Shown here one piece after another: positions 12,922-22,690 of a DNA stretch of 64,000 nt (position 1 is its first letter; each line of letters starts with the position of its first letter). Both the position numbers and the translations under genes were made by a program. The notes under the pieces were generated by a model, which worked only from the letters and a program-made list of their open reading frames with translations, was not told where the DNA came from and searched no databases. Origin of the DNA: Glossina fuscipes (taxonomy: Eukaryota > Arthropoda > Insecta > Diptera > Glossinidae); assembly GCF_014805625.2 (NCBI RefSeq), contig NW_023998455.1:9427005-9491004 (forward strand). Direction: 5' to 3'.

Positions 12922-13312
12922 AGTGCTAGTTTAAGATGGAAAATAAGTTGGCGACTAAGTTGGAGAGCAAGCTAGAGAATAGGATAGAGAATAAGCTAGA
13001 GGGTAAGCTAAAGGAAAGGTTAGAGAATAAGAATAGATTAAGAACAGGGTAAAGATAGAATAAGAATAGAATAAGAATAGATTAAGAGTAGAATAAGAAT
13101 AGATTAAGAATAGGGTAGTGTAGGTTAGTTTTAGTGAGTGATATAGAGAGTTCGGAGTGAATCATGTCTAAGAAAGGGGTCGGGACTGTGGAAAAATGAC
13201 GAAATAAATAGTAAAAAATATAAAGAACACTATAAACGACGGGTAATATAAATTTCCTGTGTTTCCTGGGCCGCTGAGCTACCCAAGAGAATGGACTGCG
13301 AAGGCCCTCACA
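12922..13312 (+). repeat. 5' LTR
   Basis: Starts AGTGCTAGTTTAAGATGG and ends GAAGGCCCTCACA. It aligns along its length with 17693-17989, including TTAGTTTTAGTGAGTGAT, CACTATAAACGACG and GGGCCGCTGAGCTACCC. It is about 95 bases longer than the right LTR because of extra GAATAAGAATAG-type units at 13023-13114. The exact edges are uncertain by about 2 bases. Confidence 0.85.
13023..13114 (+). repeat. Minisatellite expansion inside the 5' LTR
   Basis: Imperfect tandem copies of a short purine-rich unit, approximately AGAATAAGAATAGATTA. The right LTR has only a single equivalent stretch (about 17757-17785), so the units expanded in the left LTR or contracted in the right one after insertion. Confidence 0.75.
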
Positions 13313-13314
13313 AA

Positions 13315-13332
13315 TGACGCCCGAGCAGGGAC
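13315..13332 (+). promoter_or_regulatory. Primer binding site, tRNA-Lys-like
   Basis: TGACGCCCGAGCAGGGAC lies two bases after the 5' LTR. It differs at two positions from the classical tRNA-Lys3 primer site TGGCGCCCGAACAGGGAC known from retroviruses. It would prime minus-strand DNA synthesis. One of the changes is in the otherwise near-invariant TGG start, which suggests mutation after insertion. Confidence 0.7.
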
Positions 13333-15779
13333 TCTTTAATATAGAGAAAGAAAAAAAATACATTAAAAAGCGGTGAGCAAAAAAAAAAGGAAAAAATATG
13401 TTAAAAGTGTGAACAAAAAAGGAAAACCACGGAAAGAAAAGTGGAAATTTTATAGAAGTTTTTCAGCTCTATATTTCGGACAATTGAAGGTCAACATAAT
13501 TTAATTGAGGCATTAAAAAATAAATAAATATAGTTACGTTTTTAGTTAACTAACCAAACGAACACTACCGGAATCCACGTAAAACAATAGTATCATAATA
13601 GGAATAAACGTAGTAATTAGGGGAAAGAATCAAACGAAAATTAATTAAAGGGAAAAAAGAAGAACATTAAAATTTCATCCAACCAGCAACAAAAGTCAGA
13701 TCTTAGACCAGGATTTTTTATAAAGTATTAATTTTAACTGAAGCGATAGCTCGGAATTTGGAAAGGTACGAAGTTGCATGCGAAGGCAGCAAGTGCAATT
13801 ACACGCGGAGCGCTCATCAAGCGGCCTATTAATATCACTTTATTGTTAAAAACTTGGGCACCATACATAGTATTTTTGCATTGCAACCAACTTTCTAAAC
13901 GATAGATTCAGTTGTAAAAAGAAGTGATAGAAGACTCGGGGGAAGAAAACAAAATTTGCCATATATAAGCCTTGCGCAACTTAACGGCTGCTATCAATGC
14001 AACAGCGGAACATTATTATAATTATGTTCGGCATTGTGCAAACCAGCCAAATCCGTAGCAACAGTTTCTGTTTAAAAACGCAAAATAAAACAAATTCTGT
14101 GGCCAACGACTCTAGTTAACGCGTTTACCTCGTTCGGGTCGGTCGCAAATTTTTGCAAATTATTAACTTTGTGGTTAAAGCCTAATTTACTAGGAACTTT
14201 GGTAAAAATGTTTTCGTTGGATATTGAAACATATAATATGTTTTCGGAGAAATATAAAAGATCAATCAATGCGGTATTAAAAATTCTTAAATTATGGGTT
14301 AAAACTTCTTAAGTTGTCGATGATCAACGAGTGCATGTGTGTGCTAAGGCACCTGCTACTAGAACCCAATTTTTTCGTCACTTGTATAGCTACCCAAAGC
14401 TAGCTAACACACTACCCCATAACTCCGCTCAATCATAGCGTGTGGCGGTATTGCCTTTTGTTTCTTCCGCTTACCATTGGCCTTCATTTAAACGAAGGAA
14501 AGGAAAGAAAAGGGATCTTCTTGCTATCATTTTATATTTGCTGGGGAGGTAGATTCTTGGGAAAAAAGGAAAACTAAATACTACCTATTGAGCAACCAAA
14601 TTCTAAAGAAACGCGAAAATTGAAATTCCATAAATCCAACAAAATTCAAATAACAGCATTGAGTTATAAAATAAACAAAATATAATAGTACTGCTATGAG
14701 AAATCATTATGGACAGCCATCAAACGATAAATAGTAAGCTAAAGAGAAATAGCTTCAATTAATAACAAGATTTTGATTTAAAAAAAGAAAAGCAAAAACC
14801 CTAAATATTCGTAAAGCAATTCAGGAAAAATTCTTAAAGATATAAGTTACAGCAAAATACTAGACAAAATCATTGGAAAACTCTTTTTCGGTCGCAAAGA
14901 AAAAAAATAAATGACCACCTAGTAGGATAGCATACAATTGTTCGAATTTGATGAAAACTCTTCTGTAACAGTGCGATCTTAAAGATCGCACAAAATTTCC
15001 TTAAGCACAAACATAAAGGTGCATATATGGTTTATCAATATATTGACCGAAAATTTCCATAATTTTGAAATTGAAAACAAGCAACTCCGTATTCATAATT
15101 TAAAGATTTCATAAAATTGAAAAGGGCATTACGAAATTTATGGAAGAGGTGTAATTTTTCAATAAAGCAAACCGTTTTGACAAAAAAAAAAAAGGAAAAA
15201 ACAAAACGATAAACAAACAACCCATAAGCGAAGTTGTAAAGACAACTTGAAAACTTAAATACTTCAATAAATATACTTTCACAACCAAAATAAATATATA
15301 TAGTCACTTTATTCCAATATACAAATAAGCGATGCTAAAGTTAGATAGGCTAATAACAGAGTAATAAGCGAAGTTTAAAGATAAGTCGAAAACTCAGATA
15401 TGTCAGTAAATGAATATTAACGGGTAAAATAAACATGTCGGCATAAGCTACTAATCCCTCTTTAGAAAATGGTAAGGGCTAGCGAAGATACATTAAAACA
15501 GAAAAGAAAGAAGAAAAATAAATAAAGAGAAAGAAGAAAAGAAAGAAGAAAAACACTCAAAAAGAAAAGAAAAACAAATAAAGACAAGGAAAGAAGAAAA
15601 CATTCAAAGAAAAGGAAACAAAAAAAAAAGAGAAAAAATAAATAAAGCGAAAAGAAGAAAATAAACCGAAGAAAAACTATATATACAAAGCCCAGGAAAA
15701 TCATCAAGTTGCGTATCATTAACTTTAGCTAAGCTTGTCGTTCTCTCTACATTCAACTACTGGACGTGAAATTCATCGA
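13333..15779 (+). other. AT-rich internal region of the LTR element
   Basis: No gag or pol motif is recognisable. Open frames are short and mostly fall on the opposite strand of purine-rich DNA. A strongly purine-biased tract at about 15490-15680 consists of irregular repeats of AAAGAAGAAAA and AAATAAAG. The region acts at most as a long leader or structural RNA segment; I do not call a protein. Confidence 0.5.
15491..15680 (+). repeat. Purine-rich A/G tract with irregular repeats
   Basis: Almost all A and G on the plus strand, with recurring AAAGAAGAAAA and AAATAAAG words. It creates a spurious 85-codon minus-strand frame rich in Leu, Phe and Ser, which is a composition artefact. Confidence 0.7.
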
Positions 15780-17640
15780 ATCTTCCTCACCGGCTCACGA
15801 GATGAGCGCCGGCGACAACGCCCCGTGGGGGCTCTCAGTGAAGGCCCCGAGACCGAGCGCTTAGTACCAGCAGCTCATCATCGGCTGTATCCGATACAAC
15901 CGAAACTTATAACTGCGATTAACAAGCGACGCTAGTTCAAGCACTAGCGGCCCTTTCGCTCACCGTGCCAGACACCCAGTAATGCCACCGAGGAGCCGTG
16001 GAGGATACCAGCGCCAGCGAGGCACAGCCCCACTCCCCTAGCCGCCACGTCTCACCCCAACGTCGAAAAACCGGCACCAGGCCAACGGACACGAGCCCGA
16101 AGGGCCCAATCGGTCTCACAACTGTTGAGCACCATACAGTCGGTGCAGTAAACCGCCATACAGGTGCAAGAGGACATGCAGGAGGAATTCCGCTGACGGC
16201 CGCGCCGACTCGAGGAAGACTTCTTCTAAGGGAGGCGACGCTATCGGCTTATTCTCAACCACGACTGAGAATGGAGGGTTATTGAATCACTCTGGCTTCC
16301 ACCCGCTTTGCGCGGCCCTTGCCGCACCTGAGACACCGAGGTACCGCGTGCACTTTCCCGAGCGGTCCATCCAAGCAGCGACCCTGCCACAACACAACTG
16401 GACCTACAGTTTTTTCCAAAAGCCGAACTGGTCCAGTCGCCACACAGCCATCGAATCACGGATTGGCCGACAGTAGTCCGGCTCGATGTCCACTGATCAG
16501 TCGGATGTTCGGGGAACTTCAGCGTACAGGGGCACCGGATCGGCAGACTGTGCTGATCGACGAACAGCTGTATGTCATCACCGTCAGCAACCGAGGGTAG
16601 TGGGCAGCTAAACGGGACGGCCCTCGCCGCATCCGTAGGCACCAGGCATCCTCTACACCGAAGCATCCTCCGCCAACCACAGGCCACCTACCTAAATAAC
16701 ATCATCAACATTTAAAAACGAAACATCAGCGACAATAGGTGGCTATCGCCGTTAGCGCAAAACGGTCACAGATGCCACAGCCGCAACGAACCCAACCTAA
16801 AAATTCAACACAACAACAATCACAGCTATGACCAACTATTCTCCTATCAACTATTACAATTATATCGCAATCGCCGCCGTCAATGGTTTCGGAAGCCGCT
16901 GCTACATCGACATTAGCAACAACTACCACAACAACCAACAACGATGAAACTAGAACAACAACAATAATCCGTGAGAAGTAATGGTTAGTACCACCAACCA
17001 CTTCACGTACCATCCCTATACGATAGCAATATCGACAATGGCCGAAATCCACGAAGGTTACAACCTGGCGAACGATTTCGCAGAGACAACGTCCATTAAA
17101 ATCATCACCCGTAGCCAAGGGGCTGTCAACAAATTGCGAGCCCATAGCGACCAACATTGGCACAACGCGTAGCTCCCCCGCCAACGGTCCGGCATCTCAA
17201 GAAAAGCCAAAGGTACACGAGGGCTGATGGGATCTTCGGCCAACGATGCGATACTTCGATGTCGGAAGGCCGATGATGCAAGAGTGCTCGCATGACACTC
17301 CACCAATGAGAGGCGAGTACCATGGCACTGCGCCCATCACGAACAATAGCACCCTGCTCTACTCAGGCAACAGGCTCTGCGCATGTCACGGAAATATAGC
17401 ACCCTGCTCTGCTCAGGCAACAGGCTCTGCGCCGATCATGAGAAACAGCACCCTGCTCTGCGCAAGCAACACTCTGCCACCATATTTCGACGCAACAGCT
17501 GCGAACGCAGCAACTCTCACAACATAGCAGCAGCAGCGAAAAGTTCCGCCACACCAAAGCCGCCACCGAATGGTCAATACCGGAGAGGCATATCACCAGT
17601 CACTTCTTCCCCCCGAAGAACGGAGGATGTGTGAGGGGCC
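15780..17640 (+). other. GC-richer internal segment of the LTR element
   Basis: Base composition shifts abruptly to GC-rich. Short plus-strand frames (for example 15735-15935, 15998-16285, 16319-16600) are rich in Pro, Arg, Thr and His. One contains DRQTVLIDEQLYVITVSNRG; none shows a zinc knuckle, protease or polymerase motif. Longer minus-strand frames (16241-16687 and 16726-17184) are equally unrecognisable and probably reflect composition. The segment could be a decayed gag-like region or captured host DNA; I cannot decide which. Confidence 0.45.
17341..17475 (+). repeat. Three-copy tandem repeat inside the LTR element
   Basis: AGCACCCTGCTCT(A/G)C(T/G)CA(G/A)GCAAC occurs three times at a spacing of about 52-54 bases (near 17347, 17397 and 17446). 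The first two copies continue with AGGCTCTGCGC. The units differ by point changes and small indels. Confidence 0.75.
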
Positions 17641-17684
17641 AAAGTCGTCCCTCGTTTTGGACTCACGGTTTCTTCGTCTGTGGT

Positions 17685-17692
17685 GGGGGGAG
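17685..17692 (+). promoter_or_regulatory. Polypurine tract of the LTR element
   Basis: GGGGGGAG directly precedes the right LTR, within GTGGTGGGGGGAGAGTGCTAG. This is the expected plus-strand primer position. Confidence 0.75.
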
Positions 17693-17989
17693 AGTGCTAG
17701 TTTAAAATAGAGAATAAGTTATCGACTAAGTTAGAGAGTAAGCTAGAGAATAGGCTAGAGAATAAGAATAGATTAAAAATAGGGTAGGGTAGGTTAGTTT
17801 TAGTGAGTGATGTAGAGAGTTCGGAGTGAGTCATGTCTAGGAAAGAAGTCGCGACCGTGGAAAAATGGTAAAATGTATAATAAAAAATATAAAGAACACT
17901 ATAAACGACGTGTAGTACAAAAATTTCTTATGTGTCTTGGGCCGCTGAGCTACCCCAGCCCTAGAAAATGAACCGCAGAGGCCCGCACA
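17693..17989 (+). repeat. 3' LTR
   Basis: Starts AGTGCTAGTTTAAAATAG and ends AGAGGCCCGCACA. It matches the left LTR except for scattered substitutions and the shorter purine-rich repeat block. The substitutions between the two LTRs imply an old insertion. Confidence 0.85.
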
Positions 17990-18989
17990 GTCTATGCTTT
18001 CCTATATGCATACGCACCTTGTAATGTTTACTCATTTCCTTACTTATGTGCGTTATATGTATATATATATATAAATATATATTGATTTACTTTGTTATAC
18101 ATTTTATACGACCATGTTGTACTCTTTCCTATGTAAACTTATTGTGTACTTTTAAATATACTCCTTCTTCTTCTGTTATTCAGCAAATTAACAACCAAAA
18201 ATTTTCTGGTATTTGTAAATTATAAATATACTGATAGCATCTTCTTACATATGTACACAGTTGTCTCTTTCTATATATATATATATATACTTTGTTTATA
18301 TACAAACATTAAACATTGTTACGCGCGAATTCGAAATGTTGCGTTTTCTACAGTTGCCGCGCGAGGAGGCCGTTGTGAAATGAAGAAAGTGAGAAACGGA
18401 AAGGGAACCAGCACGGTACGATCGTTATGGGTCCATTCTCTACGTGAGGTGGAGTTAGCAGTAGTAAGCGGGGAAGTAGGTCTTGATGATAAAGCAGTAG
18501 AAATGCCGCAGCAGCCCCCTAGAAGGACTGAGTCGAGTACAAGCAAAAGGTATGGCTGCCCCCGGCACTTCCTCCGATCATATTACCAGTACCCTCTCTA
18601 AACCTAGCTTACGCCACCATAGGTAAGTTAAACCAACCCTCTAGTATAGAAGCTGAAACTGGTCACGAATTGCCACGCAAGCAGACTGTAACCAGGAATA
18701 AAAAAGAAGTCGTCACAATGAATACGAGAATTACACATTAGAAGTCAAGAACGGAACCAAGGACAATCACTATTACTACCGCGGTAAAGCACCACCATCC
18801 GCCGAAAGTTTCTTGACTGCCGATACTATGAGTACCATCCACAATTATGGTCGTAGTGAAAATCTTTGGTTTCGGCAGACAGTTTGCGCATCATGGCCCA
18901 AATATGAGCAACTCTAGTGGTTACTCTCAGCATCTCTAAACAATGCAAATCGACAAATCAATAAATTGTAAAATAATGCTAAGAAAAAA
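17990..18989. other. Spacer, microsatellites and possible LINE 5' part
   Basis: TA-rich simple repeats occur at about 18057-18085 and 18271-18290. From about 18340 to 18600 base composition is more balanced and an open frame (18251-18601) includes a stretch rich in charged residues. It may be the start of the LINE remnant that follows, but I recognise no domain in it. Confidence 0.4.
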
Positions 18990-21345
18990 CTCTTGCCGAA
19001 AGTCGTTTTTCAGAGTTTTCTGATGAAGACATGTCTGTGGACGTTGACAATTCTAGATCAATGTCAACAAACCCCAATATAGTTCCGAAGTTGGACAGTA
19101 ATTGTGACAATGGAACCTCTGATATCCTATGTTATATTAACAATAATCTGGTTTCGTATAATTCAATCACTTCTTCTAAGCAGATCAACCTTTATGACAG
19201 TGACAGTTTGGTGACTTGTGTGTGTTCATTGAATTAAATGAAAGCGAGCACGCCCAACGAGCCCGTCTTAACTCTGAACTTGTTTTCTTCGATTGTATTA
19301 AGAATTTCAAACTTGCGTGACTTCACGAAAAATGGAGAGTCCGAAATTGAAATATAGTCGGTCAGCAAGCTGTTTTGCTGAGACTCCTCCGATAAGAAAA
19401 ATGTCATGGCTACTAACACTATTAAAATTGGCTGAAACGGTAAAGAAATCCCTAAAACCTTTATATTCAAATTTTGCAATCTCCCAGTCGATGACTTCAT
19501 ACAATTTCTTAAGTCATCTTTCAAATATGGCGGATTTAGACACGTATCCTAATTTTGTAAGAGCTAAAAAGCCCGCTGTGTCAAATTCTCACCATGCTTG
19601 CCGGACATCTGTACACAAACCAAATGTTTAATCTGTGACGCGTGCGATCACAATGTTCAAAATGTTCGAAGAGGAAACAGTAACAAGAAATTATAAAAAT
19701 AATGGTCATTCAAAATGTTTCCTTTTGCCAGTACATAGAGAAGTATTCTGCAAACTTTTTTTGAGGAAAACTTTCTACTCTTACGTAACAACCCCGCTTC
19801 AAGCAACACAAGAGGTACTATCAACAAACAAAATCCTCATCAAGAAGAGATTCAACTACGTACCCAGACAAAAATCAAATCTCCCTCAACTCATACAGTC
19901 CATTATTCCCAAAGCGCAATCCACTACTCTTATATCAGCTTGTAGCCCAATTAGTCAGCCCACTGGTTCCGCTAAACCTACAACTAGGAAGATCATCTAA
20001 GTTTCGATGCATACGTAGGTGTGGCCATCCCCATAAAAAAGTATCCTTTATAGACAAATCCCATATAAGTCTTCTGTATATATAGTGATTGTCAAAACAT
20101 CATCTCTCAGGTCGAATCTTGTAATAGCATCCTGCTATTTTATATCGACGAAATGAAACGACTTTGTAACTTCTTTGAATATTTTCAGAACGTAGTTTTT
20201 GCTGGTGATTTTAATTCTCAGTGTGGCGACACAGTTTCGAACAACAGAGGCAAAATCCTCCGTGACATTTAAGCTTTAGTAATTTCTATTGCCTTAACAG
20301 AACTATGTCAATCTTTCTTCATTCTAATGTCGCTGTCTTTACGGGTAGTGCGTTTGATGTAACTTTGTCAAATTTTTATATTGTTGCTTTTCAATGGGAT
20401 GCCAGGAAAGAGATTCACTTATCAGGAAATCCAATCGGCTCGAACCAACTTTCAGACCTCTAACACCTTCTTTTCTAAGCTATGGTGGAATGCGGGTCCT
20501 TTTTTTCTGTGATTTACTGCAAACTGCAGGCCTCTAGGCAAAAATTATTGAGATATGATAACGTCACCAACTTTCATAACTTCAAAGAAGTTGAAAAAGA
20601 ATGGAAAAAGGCGGTAGGGAAAGCGAAAGCAAATCATCATGCTCAAATAATTCAAGAACTTTGTACGAATGGTAATACGAGACCTTTTTGGAAATTTTTA
20701 AATGGTCATCGTGAGACGAATAAAAGATAATGTAGTCAATTTGGAATGATGCTAACATCAAACTTTATATGGATTTGATTAAAAATTAGTTGCCTACAGC
20801 TAACACTGCAGTTTTTCCCTCCTTCCATCTTTCTGCAGGAGGTTTGTCCCCTTTCTTATTGGAGGAACCTTTGCACGTCTTCAACTGCGGGCAGTGATGG
20901 TATCAAATATGACGTGTTAAAGTCCTTTCTGCCACGAGTCTATCCGCATTACTTTCTGCAATAATCAAATGTTGGACAAAAAACTGCTTTCCACATGCTT
21001 GGGGAATAATTAAAATTGTTCTCATCCCTAAATTTGGCAAAAATTTTGAAGATTTCATGAACTTTAGATTCATATCTCTTTTAGACAGGTCTTTAGACGA
21101 ATAGAAGTTTTGAACACTCAAAACTTCTTTTTTGCATTGTCTTACGCATACCACTTACTTAAAGTTTCAAAGAAGGCATATCTGTTGACTGCAAAGGAAC
21201 TTTTAAAAGCAAAAATCTTTAGACCTTCCTCTTTGGGAAGGGTGATCTCCAGAAATAGTGAAGTACCTTGGAACTACACAAGCTTCTACCAGAAATTTTA
21301 TCACATTTTTAACAAAGTCAACACCATCCCCGCTTGAAATTTGAA
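18990..21345 (+). mobile_element. I/Jockey-like LINE remnant, plus strand
   Basis: The clearest parts are an endonuclease core near 20190-20270 (NVVFAGDFNSQCGDTVSNNR; family members have GDFNA with a later NNRG), then LSNFYIVAFQWDA (about 20360-20400). A WWNAG motif and basic linker follow at 20480-20728 (EVEKEWKKAVGKAKANHHAQ, PFWKFLNG). RT finger blocks lie at about 20890-21100 (DGIKYDVLKSFLP, CFPHAWGIIKIVLIPKFGKN, FRFISLLDRSLDE), with a frameshift between the first two. The palm and YADD motif are absent; EIVKYLGTT near 21250-21280 may be thumb. Upstream (18990-20000), frames with scattered Cys and His suggest a decayed ORF1, which is uncertain. Many stops and frame changes make it inactive. 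The clade is not resolved. Confidence 0.7.
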
Positions 21346-21387
21346 TTCATTCTAAATGTAAACTCGACTTCAATATCCTCAAGTTGT

Positions 21388-21557
21388 GGATGCTAACATG
21401 CAGGAGCAACACTTAACTACGATTTCGAGGACTGTGTAAAAACCTTCAGCGAGACCGAAAAGTCTTGTAGTCCCTTCTTATGTCCTTTTGTTGTTGTTGG
21501 GGATGTTAACATGCGGGAAAAATACCTAGCTAGAGTTTCGAGGACTATGCAGAATCG
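21388..21557 (+). repeat. Degenerate direct repeat, two copies 113 bp apart
   Basis: GGATGCTAACATGCAGGA at 21388 and GGATGTTAACATGCGGGA at 21501 are each followed by CTA(C/G)GATTTCGAGGACT or its variant. Between them is unrelated sequence. It may be an old partial duplication. Confidence 0.6.
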
Positions 21558-22419
21558 ACTACGAAAAACGATAATTCCGATCGATTCAGTAAACGCCGAC
21601 AACTAGGATATGTGGAAACTGCGTAGGGCGCATGTGTAACTTAAAAAGAAAGTATTTGTTGGCCAGAGAAACCCAACGTTTTGAAAGTAAATTTTTTTAC
21701 TCTACCTCATTCGTCTCGAATCACATTGGTGGCAACCAGAAAAACACACTTACTTTGTGCGCCCCACCATATGGATGGATTTTGAATCCAGCATAATACC
21801 ACCCTCTGTTGATTGGAGCAGCTACGCAAAATATGAAAGACAATTTTCCAATTAATACCTTCATCAATTTATCTTTTATATCATTTAATTGAACACATTA
21901 TCTTTAAAATCATTATCAATTACCTTTAGTAAACGCCACGTGGTAAAAGCACCATCTGAGGACGGTTACATCTGTTTGAACAATCGAAAATAAAACAAAT
22001 TTGAGCTTAGTCTTCTAATACTAACCACAGTTACATGTGATAACATGGAAATTGATTTGGCTTTTGCTGATACCATTTGAGACATTTCACTGTGAGTTTG
22101 AAACGAGGAACACTTGACAAGCATTAAAAATTTTAGAGGCCCAGAAGAGCAATCACGGAAAGCAAAATATGATTGAAATAACCAAAGCTTTTTCTATCCG
22201 AGAACCTAAAAAAACCCAAAGCAAACTCCAAACTGTTTCACAAAGAATGAGAGGGATAGTAAAGCATGGATGTAAAGTAGGGTACGACTGAGCCCATCAC
22301 ATACAATTGCGACTCTACTTAATTCTCTCAAAATACAACAAAATGTCTATTGGTGAGGAGAATATAGGCCTGCGGTTGGAATGTGATGGTGGTGTATGTT
22401 GTTCTATAGTAAATAAAGA

Positions 22420-22690
22420 ACAGCTATAAGATGTCTCCCAAACAAATAAAGCATTTACAGATGGCTCCAAATTTAACACAAATAAATGAAGGTTCCAAAT
22501 TTAACTTAAGCAATACTACAAATAACGCCGCAATGAACGCTGTGATACTATTTTCAAAGGAAACTCGCCGAAGCCTTGGTATATGTAATGTATCAAGTGA
22601 AGTTTATGCGCATCGACAAGTGGTTCAGAAAAATAGATATATCGCACCGAACGACTGATTTGCTGACCAGCTAAAAAGAGAAAAAACGAC
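22420..22690 (+). mobile_element. Possible LINE RNase H fragment
   Basis: The motif KAFTDGSKFNTNK (about 22448-22486) resembles the first RNase H block of I- and R1-type LINEs (TDGSK, with the catalytic Asp). The frame breaks almost at once and the remaining RNase H blocks are not recognisable. It might be the 3' end of the LINE upstream. A chance match is possible. Confidence 0.3.

Larger units (their letters stand above)
12922..17989 (+). mobile_element. LTR retrotransposon without visible pol (LARD-like)
   Basis: Two direct terminal repeats (12922-13312 and 17693-17989) bracket an internal region of about 4.4 kb. A lysine-tRNA-like primer site lies 2 bases inside the left LTR, and a polypurine tract (GGGGGGAG) abuts the right LTR. 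These fix the orientation as plus. The internal region has no reverse transcriptase, RNase H, protease or integrase motif in any frame that I can see. Its first half is AT-rich with a purine-rich tract (about 15490-15680); the second half (about 15780-17640) is markedly GC-richer than the rest of the window and holds only short open frames. Non-autonomous elements of this design (LARD/TRIM-like) are mobilised by enzymes of an intact relative. No clear target-site duplication was found: TG...CA ends would allow only a 3-bp CAG match. An alternative is an internally replaced or very decayed gypsy-group element. Confidence 0.75.

Noticed and set aside
15462..15719. 85-codon minus-strand frame, Leu/Phe/Ser-rich, looking membrane-like
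   Set aside because: It is the complement of a purine-rich repeat tract inside the LTR element; a composition artefact.
16241..17184. Long minus-strand frames (148 and 152 codons) in the LTR element
   Set aside because: They run opposite to the element's orientation, lack any motif and lie in GC-rich sequence where stop codons are rarer by chance.
12918..17993. Target-site duplication around the LTR element
   Set aside because: Flanks CAGACC and GTCTAT do not match directly; only a 3-bp CAG match appears if the LTR ends are set to TG...CA, which is too weak to claim.
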